The notes: generated from the letters alone by a model not told the origin. A DNA stretch of 20,522 bases from an uncultured Verrucomicrobiota bacterium (GCA_946482165.1 CAMLQS010000046.1:1-20522); one strand, 5' to 3'; positions 1 to 8,423 are shown, numbered from the stretch's first letter. Translations and numbers: made by a program.

Positions 1-467
1 TGGCCGTATTCGACGGGTTGGCCGTTTTCGACGAGGATCTCGACGACGGTGCCCTTCACCTCGGACTGGATCTCGTTCATGATCTTCATGGCCTCGATGA
101 TGCAAACCACGCTGGTTTCCGTGACCTTGGTGCCGATCTCGGCAAAGGCTTTCGACTCGGGGGAGGCGGCTTTGTAGAAGGTGCCGACCATCGGGCTCTT
201 CACGTAAACGATACCGGCCTCGTCGGCGCCGGAAGCGGAAGCCGGGGAAGCGGGGGCGGAAGGGGCCGCGGAAGCGGCGGCAGGAGCCGGGACCGGAGCG
301 ACGGCGGCGGGAATAGCGGCAACAGGCGCGGCCACCACGACAGGAGCGGCGCCGGCGCTGGAAGCGCGGGCGATCTTGATCTTGAAGCCTTCTTCCTCGA
401 CCGCGAATTCGGTCAGGTCTGAACGCTGCATCAGATCGATGAGTTGCTTGATTTGTTTGAGGTCCAA
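1..467 (-). CDS. accB: Biotin carboxyl carrier protein of acetyl-CoA carboxylase (3' end cut by window edge)
   Basis: Carries biotin for acetyl-CoA carboxylase, which makes malonyl-CoA for fatty acid synthesis in the cytoplasm. The 155 visible residues begin [13 protein letters not shown], which matches the start of AccB proteins. An Ala/Pro-rich flexible linker follows (about 36-80), then the biotinyl domain (about 86 onward) with the motif EAMKIMNE, where Lys128 is the expected biotinylation site. AccB is usually near 155-165 residues, so only a few C-terminal residues lie outside. The start is a TTG at 467: homology begins there, and no in-frame ATG or GTG lies just upstream. The first in-frame ATG (431) would delete the conserved N-terminus. 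No Shine-Dalgarno is visible; the preceding bases are C-rich. accC would be expected next, beyond the left edge, but this cannot be seen. Confidence 0.95.
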   Translation of the reverse strand, partial: MDLKQIKQLIDLMQRSDLTEFAVEEEGFKIKIARASSAGAAPVVVAAPVAAIPAAVAPVPAPAAASAAPSAPASPASASGADEAGIVYVKSPMVGTFYKAASPESKAFAEIGTKVTETSVVCIIEAMKIMNEIQSEVKGTVVEILVENGQPVEYG

Positions 468-831
468 GGGAGGGCCTGGGTTGTGGTGAAAGGATGGCGA
501 ACGGTGGTTTAGACCGGGCCGAGTTGAGCTGCGTTCAATGATTGGGTCAGCCCGGAAGGCAAACATCAATTTTCGCCCGGATTTCTGCGAAAATCGGGCA
601 TTTTACGGCGAAAATGGCCGGAAATTTTGCAAAAATCCTCGGTTTTCCCCTTAACCACTTTGGGTCCGATACGGCTGAATACGTTTGGGCGCTTGATTCA
701 AAAACCACGGAAAATCGCGGGAAAAGCGGGAAAATTGGCCATTCCGAGGGCTGAGAAAGGCAAAGACGGGTCGCGGCATGACTGGCGGTCTCGCAGCCGG
801 CGTCGCGGTTGAATGGGGTTTCAGCGAAACT
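468..831. other. Non-coding leader upstream of accB, AT-rich in part
   Basis: No convincing gene lies between accB and the oxidoreductase. Short frames here lack recognisable protein features. About 570-740 is clearly richer in A+T than the surroundings and contains several short A/T tracts in GC context; read on the minus strand, TTTTCCCGC occurs twice close together near 720-740. A small perfect stem GTTTC-AGC-GAAAC lies at 818-830. The accB promoter should be in this stretch, but I could not identify a -35/-10 pair with good spacing. Confidence 0.5.
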
Positions 832-886
832 GTAGCCACGCCCGTTCCGGGCCGTGCCTCTCGCGCCCGGGGACGGGCGCGGCTAC
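832..886. repeat. REP-like imperfect palindrome
   Basis: The left arm starts GTAGCCACGCCCGT and the right arm ends ACGGGCGCGGCTAC. The arms pair over roughly 20 bases with one mismatch and small bulges around a loop near 853-861. It lies 57 bp past the stop of the oxidoreductase gene, a common place for REP-type elements that protect mRNA 3' ends. There is no T-run after it on the minus strand, so it is not a classical intrinsic terminator. Whether it is dispersed in the genome cannot be judged from one copy. Confidence 0.6.
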
Positions 887-943
887 ACCGAAGGCTCGCT
901 CGAAAAGCACCAGCGGTGGCTTGGCGGCTTTCCTTGGCTAACT

Positions 944-2038
944 CTAGAGATTCACCGGTCCGCCGGTGGCTTCGGACTCAAAGCAGGCATCAAGCACGCG
1001 CTGGATCTCGTGGCCGCGAGCGAAGTCCGGCTGCACCGGTTCGCCCGTGCGGATCGCGTGGATGAAGCGGACCAGATTGTGCGGCGTGGGGGGGGCCTTC
1101 TGATCCTGCCAAGTGGCGGTGCCGACATCCGCTCCAAGGCAGGCGCGATACGTGTCGGAGCCCAGATCCGAATCAAATGCGAAGGCGCCCTTGGTCCCGT
1201 GGAGTTTCAAGGCAAGGCGGTTGGGGTGCCCGGTTGCCCAGCGGGTGGCGTGGATGACTCCGAGGGCGCCATTGGCAAACTCGACCTGCAGGACCGCGCT
1301 GTCGTTGGCGTCGAGAACGTAGTCGCCGATCCGGTTCTTGGGAGCCTTGGGGAAGGCTTTGAGGCGGGCGTAGACGCGCTTGATCGGGCCGGCGGGATAG
1401 GTTGCGAAGTCGACGATATGCACGCCTACATCGCCCAAGACCCCTTTGGAGCCGTGTTTGGTGGAGAGGCGCCACAACCACGCCGGAGTCGTGGACCATT
1501 CGCCCCAAATGGGCGAACTCAGCCAAGTTTGCAGGTAACTGGCCTCGACGTGGCGGAGCTCGCCTATCTCGCCCGCATGGACGCGGGTGGCGATGGCTTG
1601 GATGGCGGGCCAGTCGCGGTAGGAAAAGTTGACCATGGCCACCTTGCCGGAGCGGCGGGCGGCAAGGAGCATGCGACGCGTCTCGGCGTGATCGAGGCCG
1701 AGCGGCTTTTCACAAAGCACATGTTTGCCGGCTTTCAGGGCCTTGATGGACAGGGGGGCATGAAACGCGTCCGGCGTGACGTTGGAAATCGCGTCGACCG
1801 GGCAGGCGCGAAGCAGGGTGTCGAAATCCGAGAAAATGCCCGAGGCCGGTATGCCATGCTTGGCCGCAAAGGTCGCCACGCGGGTCGGATCGACGTCGCA
1901 CCCCGCGACCAGCTCGACGCCGGGAATCTGTTTATAAAGTTCGGCGTGGCGGTTGGCCATGCCCCCGGTGCCGAGGATGGCGAGGCGGACGAGCGGGAGT
2001 TTTCGAATGCGGGCAGACTTCGAAACGGGGGCGGGCAT
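944..2038 (-). CDS. Gfo/Idh/MocA-family NAD(P)-dependent sugar oxidoreductase
   Basis: A 364-residue dehydrogenase likely to oxidise or reduce a sugar or sugar derivative in the cytoplasm. The N-terminal Rossmann domain has the glycine motif GTGGMA (23-28) and the family motif EKPLG (110-114), whose lysine is usually catalytic. The C-terminal alpha/beta domain has GDVGVHIVD (202-210), containing the usual substrate-site Asp/His. Length is normal for the family. About 17 residues precede the Rossmann strand, so the start could be slightly internal, but no better start was seen. The ATG follows the thuA-like stop by 17 bp, so the two are probably co-transcribed. ThuB of the rhizobial thuAB pair is also a Gfo/Idh-type dehydrogenase, acting on disaccharides at C3, so a 3-keto-sugar role is plausible. 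The substrate is not evident from sequence. Confidence 0.9.
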   Translation of the reverse strand: MPAPVSKSARIRKLPLVRLAILGTGGMANRHAELYKQIPGVELVAGCDVDPTRVATFAAKHGIPASGIFSDFDTLLRACPVDAISNVTPDAFHAPLSIKALKAGKHVLCEKPLGLDHAETRRMLLAARRSGKVAMVNFSYRDWPAIQAIATRVHAGEIGELRHVEASYLQTWLSSPIWGEWSTTPAWLWRLSTKHGSKGVLGDVGVHIVDFATYPAGPIKRVYARLKAFPKAPKNRIGDYVLDANDSAVLQVEFANGALGVIHATRWATGHPNRLALKLHGTKGAFAFDSDLGSDTYRACLGADVGTATWQDQKAPPTPHNLVRFIHAIRTGEPVQPDFARGHEIQRVLDACFESEATGGPVNL

Positions 2039-2055
2039 GGGAAGCGGCGAGTATC

Positions 2056-2841
2056 TTACTTGTGGGCGACGATTGAGCGCTCTCCGGCCTCCGGGTCGGG
2101 CGGGAGGGGCTCGAGCGGAGGCATGTTCGGCGCGTCGTCCTTTATTCGCACCCCGGAGTAGGCCCAGCGGACGCCGTTGCTTATGACCTGCTGCACCAAG
2201 GCATTGTGATAAGTCGGATAAGTCTCATGTCCGGGACGGAAATAAAAGATCCTCCCGTTGCCGCGTCGCCAGGTGGCGCCCGAGCGGAACACTTCGCCGC
2301 CGGTAAACCAACTGATGAAGATCAATTCGTCCGGCGTCGGGATGCCGAAGGGTTCGCCATACATTTCTTCCATCGGCAACTCGATGTAGGGCGGGAGCCC
2401 CTGCGTAATCGGATGGGAGGGGCATACGACCCAAAGGCGTTCCTTGTCCGTGGCTTCGCGCCAGGTAAGCGAGCAGGTGTCGCCCATCAGGCTCTTGAAG
2501 ATTTTGGAGTAGTGCCCGCTGTGAAGCACGACCAGCCCCATGCCTTCGAGGACGCGACGACGGACCTTGGCGACGACGGCATCCGAGACGTCTCCGTGCG
2601 CCATGTGGCCCCACCAGGTAAGCACATCGGTTTGCTCAAGCACCTCGTCGGTCAAGCCGTGTTCAGGTTCGTCGAGCGTCGCGGTGCGGACGGCGAAGTC
2701 CGTGCCGCCGATTTTGCCCAAGGCGTCCGCGATGGTGCGGTGCATGCCCTGAGGGTAGATGCTCGCGACCTTGGCATTGTGCTTCTCGTGGCGGTATTCG
2801 CCCCAGACGGTGACGCGGATGATGGGTTTGGCGGGAATCAT
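2056..2841 (-). CDS. ThuA-like domain protein (trehalose-utilisation type)
   Basis: A 261-residue protein of the ThuA family, whose fold resembles class I glutamine amidotransferases. The strand [11 protein letters not shown] (11-20 region) opens the domain. The segment [19 protein letters not shown] (102-120) is the family's typical central strand-turn, and [10 protein letters not shown] (202-211) is its conserved C-terminal motif. There is no signal peptide, so it is probably cytoplasmic. It is the first gene of a pair with the Gfo/Idh dehydrogenase, an arrangement like thuAB, which acts on trehalose, maltitol or sucrose in Sinorhizobium. The C-terminal 30 residues are proline-rich and probably disordered. 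No Shine-Dalgarno precedes the ATG. Family assignment is firm; the substrate is an inference. Confidence 0.87.
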   Translation of the reverse strand: MIPAKPIIRVTVWGEYRHEKHNAKVASIYPQGMHRTIADALGKIGGTDFAVRTATLDEPEHGLTDEVLEQTDVLTWWGHMAHGDVSDAVVAKVRRRVLEGMGLVVLHSGHYSKIFKSLMGDTCSLTWREATDKERLWVVCPSHPITQGLPPYIELPMEEMYGEPFGIPTPDELIFISWFTGGEVFRSGATWRRGNGRIFYFRPGHETYPTYHNALVQQVISNGVRWAYSGVRIKDDAPNMPPLEPLPPDPEAGERSIVAHK

Positions 2842-2861
2842 GGCGGCGGGTGGAAAATGCA

Positions 2862-2914
2862 GCGCGACGATTCGCGCAAGTAACTTGGGGTTGTGGGTGT
2901 AACTATCAGGATAG
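2862..2914 (-). promoter_or_regulatory. Cluster of short perfect palindromes upstream of the thuA-like gene
   Basis: Three small perfect inverted repeats sit 20-75 bp before the thuA-like start: GCGCGA-CGAT-TCGCGC (2862-2877), CAAGT-A-ACTTG (2877-2887) and CTATC-AG-GATAG (2903-2914). They are in the right place for operators of the sugar operon. The last overlaps a possible -10 (GATAGT on the minus strand). No regulator gene is adjacent. The assignment is tentative. Confidence 0.35.
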
Positions 2915-2916
2915 CG

Positions 2917-2960
2917 CCCGGCGACGAGCCCGGAAACCGGGCCGCGTGGACGGCGCCGGG
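2917..2960 (-). terminator. Nested hairpin after the helicase gene, possible terminator
   Basis: The outer stem is CCCGGCG (2917-2923) with CGCCGGG (2954-2960). Inside it is a tight stem GCCCGG-AAA-CCGGGC (2928-2942). It begins 26 bp after the helicase stop on the minus strand. No T-run follows, so intrinsic termination is uncertain; mRNA 3'-end protection is an alternative. Confidence 0.35.
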
Positions 2961-2985
2961 ATGGGGGAACTCGCGTAACACACCC

Positions 2986-5568
2986 TCAAATACCGACCTC
3001 GGCGACGCTATCGAGGCGCAGGACGACGCGGCCGGCGGCCCGGGTGGCGGGCAGGTCGAGGACGAAGCGCGCCTCCCAGTCGTTGCTCTCGGCGGGATCG
3101 ACGAGGATTTGGGCGATGCGCCATTCGGCGGCGCCGGGCTCGGCCTCGTCGAAGTGCGTGTGCTCGGCGGCGCGACCCGCCGGATCGAGGCGGAAGCGCT
3201 CGCGTGCGGTGGCGTGGGCGGCGAAGAGTTTCTCCAGACGCTTGGCCTCGGCGGCCGCGACCGCATCGGTCGAGCCGTCCGGCAGGACCCGGAGTGCGGC
3301 GGCTTCCCAATCCCGGGCGGCGGCGTCCTGAAGAAAGAGGTGGATGGCGATGCGCGCCGCGCGGCGGAGAGCGGCCGGGTCGCGGGTGAGTTCACGGGGG
3401 CCGGAGCCGAATTTCTTCCCGCCGGCGTCCGCGCCCGCGGTTTCGGGTGCGGGTGTGGCGGAAAGATCGCCGGCTTGGAGGCGCTCCCACTCGTCGATCA
3501 GGCTGCTGTCGATGCCACGGACGAGTTCCTCAAGGTGCGCCTCGAGTTCGAGAACCGACTCCGTTTTCGCCGATTGCGGGACGGTCTGCGCGAGGACCTT
3601 CCAGACCTGCATGAGGTGGCGGAGGAGAAGGCCCTCGGCGCGCTCGAGCCCGTAGTCGCGGATGTAGTCGGCGAAGCTGAGGAAGCGTTCGTGCATTTCG
3701 CGCGCGATGCTCTTGGGGCGGACGTTTTCGTTGCCCACCCACGGGTGGGCGGCGGCGAAGTCGTTGAAGGTCTCGTAGAGGAACTCGCGGAGCGGCTTGG
3801 GGTGCTCGATGTGCTCGATCTTCTCCATGCGCTCCTCGTAGGGCACGCCCTCGGCCTTGAGGCGGTTGATCTCGTCGCCCTTCGCGCGGCTGACCTGGGC
3901 GCGGAGGATCTGCTCGGGGTCCTCGACGATGGACTCGCAGAGCGTGAGCACGTCGAGCGCGTAGTCGGGCGACTCGCGGTCGAGCTTTTGCAGGGTGTCG
4001 ATGAGGTAGATCGAGAGGGCCTGGTGCAGGGAAAAATCGTCCTGGAGCGCGACGTTGACCTGGAGGCGCCGGCCGGAGGCCTGCCGGGGAATGATGGAGA
4101 CTATGCCGCGTTCGAGCAGCGCGCGGAAGAGCTGCCAGGCGCGATGGCGGTGGGTTTTCTTCTTCGCCTCGGTCTCGTGGCTGTCGGCGATGAGGCGGCG
4201 CATCTCGCGGCAGCCGTCGGCGTCGCGGGCGAGGACCTGAAGGAGCATTCCGTGCGAGACGGTGAAGCGCGACACGAGCGGCTCGGCGGGCGCGGTCTGG
4301 AGTCGCTCGAGGGTCTTCTTGTCCCAGCCGATGGAGCCCTCGGGAGCGCTTTGCTTGACGAGCTTCTTTTTCTTCGAGGGATCGGCGGCGGCCTTTTGCT
4401 CGGCGCGAAGGTTTTCGATCACCCACTCGGGCGCCTGCACAACGACGTAGCCCACGTCGTCGTAGCCCTTGCGGCCGGCGCGGCCGGCGATCTGGCGGAA
4501 GTCGCGCACGCTGAGGGTGGCCGCCTTCGCGCCGCCGTATTTCCAGAGCTGGGTGAAAACGACGGTGCGGAGCGGGACGTTGATGCCGACGCCTAGGGTA
4601 TCGGTGCCGCAGATCACTTTAAGGAGGCCCTTTTGCGCGAGCTGCTCGACGAGAATTCTGTAGCGCGGGAGGAGGCCGGCGTGGTGGACGCCGATGCCGT
4701 GGCGAAGCCAGCGTTTCAGCTCTTTGCCGTAGGGACTGGTGAAACGCGCGCCCTCGAGGGCGGAGGCGAGCGCGGCCTTCTCCTCCTTGGTGCAGATGGC
4801 CAGGCTGGTGAGATTTTGCGCGGTCTCGGCGGCGGCGCGCTGCGTGAAATGGACGAGATAGGCGGGGACGCGACGCTCGAGGAGAAGTTGCTCCACACGC
4901 TCGGCCAGCGGCGTTTCGGACCACTCGAAGTTCAACGGCACAGGGCGCCGGTCGCTGCGCACGACGGCCACGGGCACGCCGGTGCGGCGTTCGACCTCGC
5001 GCTCGATAAAACGCGTGTCGCCGAGGGTGGCGGACATGAGCAGGAAGCGGCTGCGGGCGAGGGCGACGAGCGGGATCTGCCAGGCGACGCCGCGCTCCTG
5101 GTCGGAGTAGTAGTGAAACTCGTCCATGATGACGACCGAGAGATCGGCGCCGTCGCCGCGGGCGAGGGCTTGGTTGGCAAGGATCTCGGCGGTGCAGCAA
5201 AGAATCGGCGCGGAGGCGTTTACGGTGGCGTCGCCGGTCATCATGCCGACGCGCTCGGGTCCGAAGTCGCGGCAGAGGGAGAGAAACTTTTCGTTCACCA
5301 GCGCCTTGATCGGGCAGGTGTAGATCGAGCGCTTGCCGCGCGAGAGGGCGAAGAAGTGGGCGGCGGCGGCGACGAGGGATTTCCCGGAGCCGGTGGGCGT
5401 ATTCAGGATTACATGACGTCCGGCGAGCAGCTCGAGCACGGCCTCCTCCTGCTCGGCGTAGAGCTCGAGGCCCTTGGCCGCCATGGCGTCGAGGAAGCGG
5501 GAGAGCAGGGCGTCGTCGCTCGCGGCCTCCGCGAAGCTCAGCGGGGCGAGGGGCGGGGAGGGCGGCAT
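2986..5568 (-). CDS. Ski2-like superfamily 2 DEAD/DEAH-box helicase with DUF3516-type C-terminus
   Basis: An 860-residue ATP-dependent nucleic-acid helicase. RecA domain 1 has Walker A TPTGSGKS (57-64), motif II DEFH (149-152) and motif III SAT (179-181). RecA domain 2 has HHAGLLP (295-301), [10 protein letters not shown] (321-330) and motif [12 protein letters not shown] (359-368). The spacing and the [12 protein letters not shown] motifs resemble Ski2/Brr2-type helicases. The remaining roughly 450 residues are helical and charged and lack nuclease motifs; this fits the DUF3516 extension found on such bacterial helicases. I chose the ATG at 5568 ([10 protein letters not shown]) over an in-frame ATG 48 codons upstream: the extra residues are low-complexity Arg/Ala-rich and would run past the end region of the neighbouring gene. 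Family evidence suggests RNA processing or repair, but the actual role is unknown. Confidence 0.9.
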   Translation of the reverse strand: MPPSPPLAPLSFAEAASDDALLSRFLDAMAAKGLELYAEQEEAVLELLAGRHVILNTPTGSGKSLVAAAAHFFALSRGKRSIYTCPIKALVNEKFLSLCRDFGPERVGMMTGDATVNASAPILCCTAEILANQALARGDGADLSVVIMDEFHYYSDQERGVAWQIPLVALARSRFLLMSATLGDTRFIEREVERRTGVPVAVVRSDRRPVPLNFEWSETPLAERVEQLLLERRVPAYLVHFTQRAAAETAQNLTSLAICTKEEKAALASALEGARFTSPYGKELKRWLRHGIGVHHAGLLPRYRILVEQLAQKGLLKVICGTDTLGVGINVPLRTVVFTQLWKYGGAKAATLSVRDFRQIAGRAGRKGYDDVGYVVVQAPEWVIENLRAEQKAAADPSKKKKLVKQSAPEGSIGWDKKTLERLQTAPAEPLVSRFTVSHGMLLQVLARDADGCREMRRLIADSHETEAKKKTHRHRAWQLFRALLERGIVSIIPRQASGRRLQVNVALQDDFSLHQALSIYLIDTLQKLDRESPDYALDVLTLCESIVEDPEQILRAQVSRAKGDEINRLKAEGVPYEERMEKIEHIEHPKPLREFLYETFNDFAAAHPWVGNENVRPKSIAREMHERFLSFADYIRDYGLERAEGLLLRHLMQVWKVLAQTVPQSAKTESVLELEAHLEELVRGIDSSLIDEWERLQAGDLSATPAPETAGADAGGKKFGSGPRELTRDPAALRRAARIAIHLFLQDAAARDWEAAALRVLPDGSTDAVAAAEAKRLEKLFAAHATARERFRLDPAGRAAEHTHFDEAEPGAAEWRIAQILVDPAESNDWEARFVLDLPATRAAGRVVLRLDSVAEVGI

Positions 5569-5592
5569 GGTGGCTGCGGAGGACAAGGCGCC

Positions 5593-5632
5593 AAAAATCC
5601 CCCGATTCCACGCCCCGGCAAGCGCGGCGTGG
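5593..5632 (-). terminator. Candidate intrinsic terminator of the ABC transporter operon
   Basis: On the minus strand a perfect 7-bp stem CCACGCC/GGCGTGG (5608-5614 with 5626-5632) lies 15 bp after the permease stop codon. It is followed about 10 bases later by TTTTT (5593-5597). The gap between stem and T-run is longer than ideal. Confidence 0.4.
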
Positions 5633-5647
5633 CTCGTGCGCAGCTTT

Positions 5648-6991
5648 TCAGCGTGCGCCGCTCCAGATGGGAGAGAATGGCGTCGTGCCCGGCCGGTAGG
5701 CCTTGCCGCCACGCTCCAAGGCGAGGCGGGTCAGGAAAACGGCCAGCGGCAGGGTGAGAAACGCGCCGGCGACAAGGAGCGGGCCCGGGCCGCTTTGACG
5801 GGCGAAGATCGTGGAGAACACGGCGGGAAGCGTCTGGACGACGATGATCCACAGGATCAGCAGCGCATACGTGCCGCGGCCGAGGCCGCGCCAGAGGGCG
5901 ATGGGAAGGACCAGGGACATAGGTAAAATCGCGACAAGGTGCCTTTGCCCCAGTGCGACGGCGGCCTCGCGGCCGGACGCCAGCGCCAGGCACAGGCAGC
6001 TGATGCCTCCGAGGATGATGCAGGGCACGAGAAACATGGACAGCAACGCAAGGGCCAGACGGCTGGCGGAGAGCGGCAGCGTGCGCAGGAATTTCAAGTG
6101 CATAAGCGCGGGCATAAGCGCGAAAATAAACATGAACCAGTAGGGGGTGGAATTCGATCCGGCGCTTCCCTTGATGGCGGCGTCCCAGCTTTTGCCGTTG
6201 GAAATCACCAGGATAAGCGGGGTGAAAAGGAGAATGCCCACTCCGATGAGCGTGGCGGGGAGGCAGGTGCGGGTGAGGAGATAGGCGAGGCCGCCGCAGC
6301 CTGTTTCCAGCTTCAGTCCGGACCTCGGGAGAGAAGCCCGTGCGGACGAAGCCGAGGCAGGGGTGGCGGCGCGGGCCAGGACGAACGCCTCGGCGCGGGC
6401 CCAGCCGAGGACGGTGAGAATCGCGCCGACCAGAAGAAACGCGATCTGCACGCCGACGTAGCTCTCGATCCAGCGCGTGAGCAGGAAACCGCCGCCGGCC
6501 ATCAAGGCCCAAACCAGGCCGCCGCCGACGGTCTTCACGCGAGCCGACCATCCCTGCGAGGCATCTTTCCTTAAGCTGAAAAGCACGGTGAACGCCGAGC
6601 CCAGCCAAAGCCAGATCGAGACCGCGCAAAGGAGAAGCGCATCCCAACGCGCTGACACCGAGGGAAACAGGACCGTCGGAATAATCCCCCCGATCAACAG
6701 CAGAACGGAGATAAGCGCGGATGGCACCCCGACGCCGGCCCACCACCAGGTGCGGCCGAGTTGGCGCGCACCAATGGGAAGAAGCGACGTGACGCGCAGC
6801 ATGCCTTGCTGGAGATCGAGCGAAAGCGGCAAGGCGGCCATGATGAAGGCGAACTGGAAAATGACCCCGATGAGGTGGGAGTTTGCCTCTTTGGGCGTGG
6901 CGGCCGCCGCGCCCAGGGCCGTGAGGGGAAGCGAGCAAAGCGCCAGAATCCACGCCTTGCGCCGCAGATAATCGAGCAGGAGGCGTTTCAT
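5648..6991 (-). CDS. ABC-2-type transporter permease, about 12 membrane helices
   Basis: A 447-residue integral membrane protein, the last gene of a GntR-ATPase-permease operon. It begins [14 protein letters not shown] and has roughly twelve hydrophobic segments. Two halves look alike: each has two helices followed by a cytoplasmic motif ([14 protein letters not shown] at 65-78 and [13 protein letters not shown] at 302-314), then further helices. This suggests an internal duplication, so one chain could supply both halves of the channel. The ATG overlaps the ATPase stop by 4 bp (ATGA), and CGGAGG lies 7 bases upstream, a good Shine-Dalgarno, so translation is probably coupled. The ATG was preferred because the same frame stays open far upstream through the ATPase gene without family features. 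The substrate is unknown. Confidence 0.85.
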   Translation of the reverse strand: MKRLLLDYLRRKAWILALCSLPLTALGAAAATPKEANSHLIGVIFQFAFIMAALPLSLDLQQGMLRVTSLLPIGARQLGRTWWWAGVGVPSALISVLLLIGGIIPTVLFPSVSARWDALLLCAVSIWLWLGSAFTVLFSLRKDASQGWSARVKTVGGGLVWALMAGGGFLLTRWIESYVGVQIAFLLVGAILTVLGWARAEAFVLARAATPASASSARASLPRSGLKLETGCGGLAYLLTRTCLPATLIGVGILLFTPLILVISNGKSWDAAIKGSAGSNSTPYWFMFIFALMPALMHLKFLRTLPLSASRLALALLSMFLVPCIILGGISCLCLALASGREAAVALGQRHLVAILPMSLVLPIALWRGLGRGTYALLILWIIVVQTLPAVFSTIFARQSGPGPLLVAGAFLTLPLAVFLTRLALERGGKAYRPGTTPFSPIWSGAR

Positions 6992-7905
6992 GCCGCGGCC
7001 TCCGTTGCGATCGGCGAGTTCTCTTTTACCAAGGCCACGAACAAATCCTCCAGCGTGAGGCGGGTGAGCGAAAAATCGCGCGCGCCGCGGGCGCGGAGCC
7101 AGTCGGCGGCGCCGCTGGTCTGGTCGAGCAGCGCATGATGGCGGCCGGCGGCGTGGCGCAGGAGCACAAGTCCGTCCGCGGCGGGCGCGGGCAACGGAGC
7201 GTCGGTGAAGAACTCCGCGAGGCGGTAGCGGTCCACGATCTCGTCGGTGCGGCCCTCGAGCAGAAGCCTGCCGTTTTTGAGCATGCCGACGTGGTCGGCG
7301 AAGCGCTCGATGTCGGTGAGGCCGTGCGAGGAAATGAGCACGCTGCGTTCGCCGCCTTCGACGGCGCGGAGGAGCTCGCCGAACATCTCCTGTTTCGACA
7401 CCGGGTCGAGGCCGGTGGTGGGCTCGTCGAGCACGAGCACCTCGGGGCGGCGCGCGAGGGCGAGGAGGAGCGCGAGCTTGGTGCGGGCGCCGAAGGAGAG
7501 CAGGGCGATTTTGTCGTCGGCGCCGAGGCCGAAGGCGCGCATGAGCTCGGCGCAGTAGGCGTCGTCCCAGCCGGGGTAAAAGCCGCGCACGAAGCGGACG
7601 GCTTTTCCGACCTTGCCCCATGTGGCGAAGTTGAGCTCGGGGCTGACGTAGGCGGCGCGGCGCTTGAGCTCCACCTCGTTGGCTCGGTGGTCGAGGCCGA
7701 GCAGCCGAATGGAGCCGGCGTCGTTCCGGCCGAGGCCGAAAACGAGGTCGATGGCGGTGCTCTTGCCGGCGCCGTTCGGGCCGATGAGCCCGTAGATGGC
7801 GCCGCGGGGCACGGTGAGATCGAGCGGGCCAAGCGTGAAGCCGGGATGGCGTTTCACGAGTCCGCGAAGTTCGAGGGCGGGAACGGAAGCGGGGACGGGG
7901 TTCAT
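6988..7905 (-). CDS. ABC transporter ATP-binding protein (YtrB-like)
   Basis: A 305-residue cytoplasmic ATPase that would drive the adjacent permease. It has Walker A GPNGAGKST (42-50), Walker B VLVLDEP (156-162), a D-loop in TTGLDP and the switch His194 (SSH). The signature motif is unusual: LSFGARTKL (136-144) instead of LSGGQ, with a downstream LALARRPEV that fits the normal fold. Residues beyond about 230 form the extra C-terminal domain often seen in ABC-2-type ATPases. The ATG overlaps the gntR stop by 4 bp, and GAAGGAG sits 5 bases upstream, one of the only two clear Shine-Dalgarno sequences I found in the window. The order gntR-ATPase-permease is typical of YtrA-regulated exporters, which often respond to cell-envelope stress or peptide antibiotics. 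The cargo here is unknown. Confidence 0.92.
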   Translation of the reverse strand: MNPVPASVPALELRGLVKRHPGFTLGPLDLTVPRGAIYGLIGPNGAGKSTAIDLVFGLGRNDAGSIRLLGLDHRANEVELKRRAAYVSPELNFATWGKVGKAVRFVRGFYPGWDDAYCAELMRAFGLGADDKIALLSFGARTKLALLLALARRPEVLVLDEPTTGLDPVSKQEMFGELLRAVEGGERSVLISSHGLTDIERFADHVGMLKNGRLLLEGRTDEIVDRYRLAEFFTDAPLPAPAADGLVLLRHAAGRHHALLDQTSGAADWLRARGARDFSLTRLTLEDLFVALVKENSPIATEAAA

Positions 7906-8306
7906 TTTTTCTCCTTCAAAATTTCCTGGGCGAGCGCGGCGACTTCGGCGGGCTTGAGGCCGGCTTCGGCGGCTTCGCGAAAAGCCTCGCGCAACAGACC
8001 GCGGGCGACGGCGAGCTTGGCCTCGCGGCTGCGGGCGGGGCCTTTGTCGGCCACGAAGGTGCCGAGACCTTGGCGGCGAAAGATGATGCCCTCGCGCTCC
8101 AGTTCCTCGTAGGCGCGCTTCACGGTGATGACGCTGACCAGCAGGTCCTCCGCGAGCTGACGAAAGGACGGCAACGGCGAGCCGGGGGCCAGACGTCCCT
8201 CGCCGATCTCCCGCTTCAGGCGATCCACGATCTGCTGGTAGAGCGCCCCGTCGGCGGCGGGCGAGATCGGGCCGAGGAGAAGGGAGACTTTCCGTTCGGG
8301 AGGCAT
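7902..8306 (-). CDS. GntR-family transcriptional regulator, YtrA subfamily
   Basis: A 134-residue repressor-like protein. The N-terminal winged helix-turn-helix is clear: YQQIVDRLKREI (23-34), recognition region PSFRQLAEDLLVSVITVKRAYEELE spanning 46-70, and wing RRQGLGTFVA (77-86). The C-terminal part is a short helical tail of about 45 residues, not the large effector domain of FadR or HutC types; this marks the YtrA subfamily, which normally controls its own ABC transporter operon. The gene is first in such an operon and overlaps the ATPase start by 4 bp. A palindrome over the promoter (8324-8350) is the likely autoregulatory site. No Shine-Dalgarno precedes the ATG; a -10-like TATAGT ends only 9 bases before it, so the mRNA may be leaderless. 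Confidence 0.92.
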   Translation of the reverse strand: MPPERKVSLLLGPISPAADGALYQQIVDRLKREIGEGRLAPGSPLPSFRQLAEDLLVSVITVKRAYEELEREGIIFRRQGLGTFVADKGPARSREAKLAVARGLLREAFREAAEAGLKPAEVAALAQEILKEKK

Positions 8307-8315
8307 GGGGCAAAG

Positions 8316-8356
8316 ACTATACCTACTGTATGTATTAAATATGCACAGTAAGTCCA
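8316..8356 (-). promoter_or_regulatory. Promoter and palindromic operator of the gntR-ABC operon
   Basis: A 27-bp inverted repeat at 8324-8350 has arms TACTGTATGTA and TATGCACAGTA (8 of 11 positions symmetric) around TTAAA. This layout suits a dimeric YtrA-type GntR protein. On the minus strand TGGACT (8351-8356), 16 bases, TACATA (8329-8334) is a possible promoter whose -10 lies inside the palindrome. An alternative -10, TATAGT (8316-8321), would start transcription almost at the ATG. Either way the bound repressor would block RNA polymerase. Confidence 0.65.
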
Positions 8357-8358
8357 GG

Positions 8359-8392
8359 AAAATCGCCGCTCCTCGCGAGGCGCGGCGATTTT
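8359..8392 (-). terminator. Strong hairpin terminator after the sigma-factor gene
   Basis: A perfect 11-bp stem AAAATCGCCGC (8359-8369) and GCGGCGATTTT (8382-8392) encloses CCTCGCGAGG, itself a palindrome, which can extend the stem. On the minus strand it starts 31 bp after the sigma-factor stop, and the GC-rich stem is followed by TTTT. The A/T tracts on both sides would let it act in both directions. It insulates the sigma gene from the gntR promoter, which begins just beyond. Confidence 0.75.
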
Positions 8393-8423
8393 GGACTGGC
8401 GACGCCGTTAAAACCGGCCGGCG

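Noticed and set aside
651..839. 62-codon minus-strand frame upstream of accB
   Set aside because: No protein family features, no ribosome-binding context, and it runs into the REP-like palindrome.
854..2161. 435-codon open frame on the plus strand, opposite the oxidoreductase and part of the thuA-like gene
   Set aside because: It is the antisense of two clear genes, shows no family motif and has Gly/Arg-rich composition typical of shadow frames in GC-rich DNA.
2893..4596. 567-codon open frame on the plus strand opposite the helicase
   Set aside because: The minus-strand helicase has all SF2 motifs in this stretch; the plus frame has only low-complexity Leu/Ala/Glu/Gly content.
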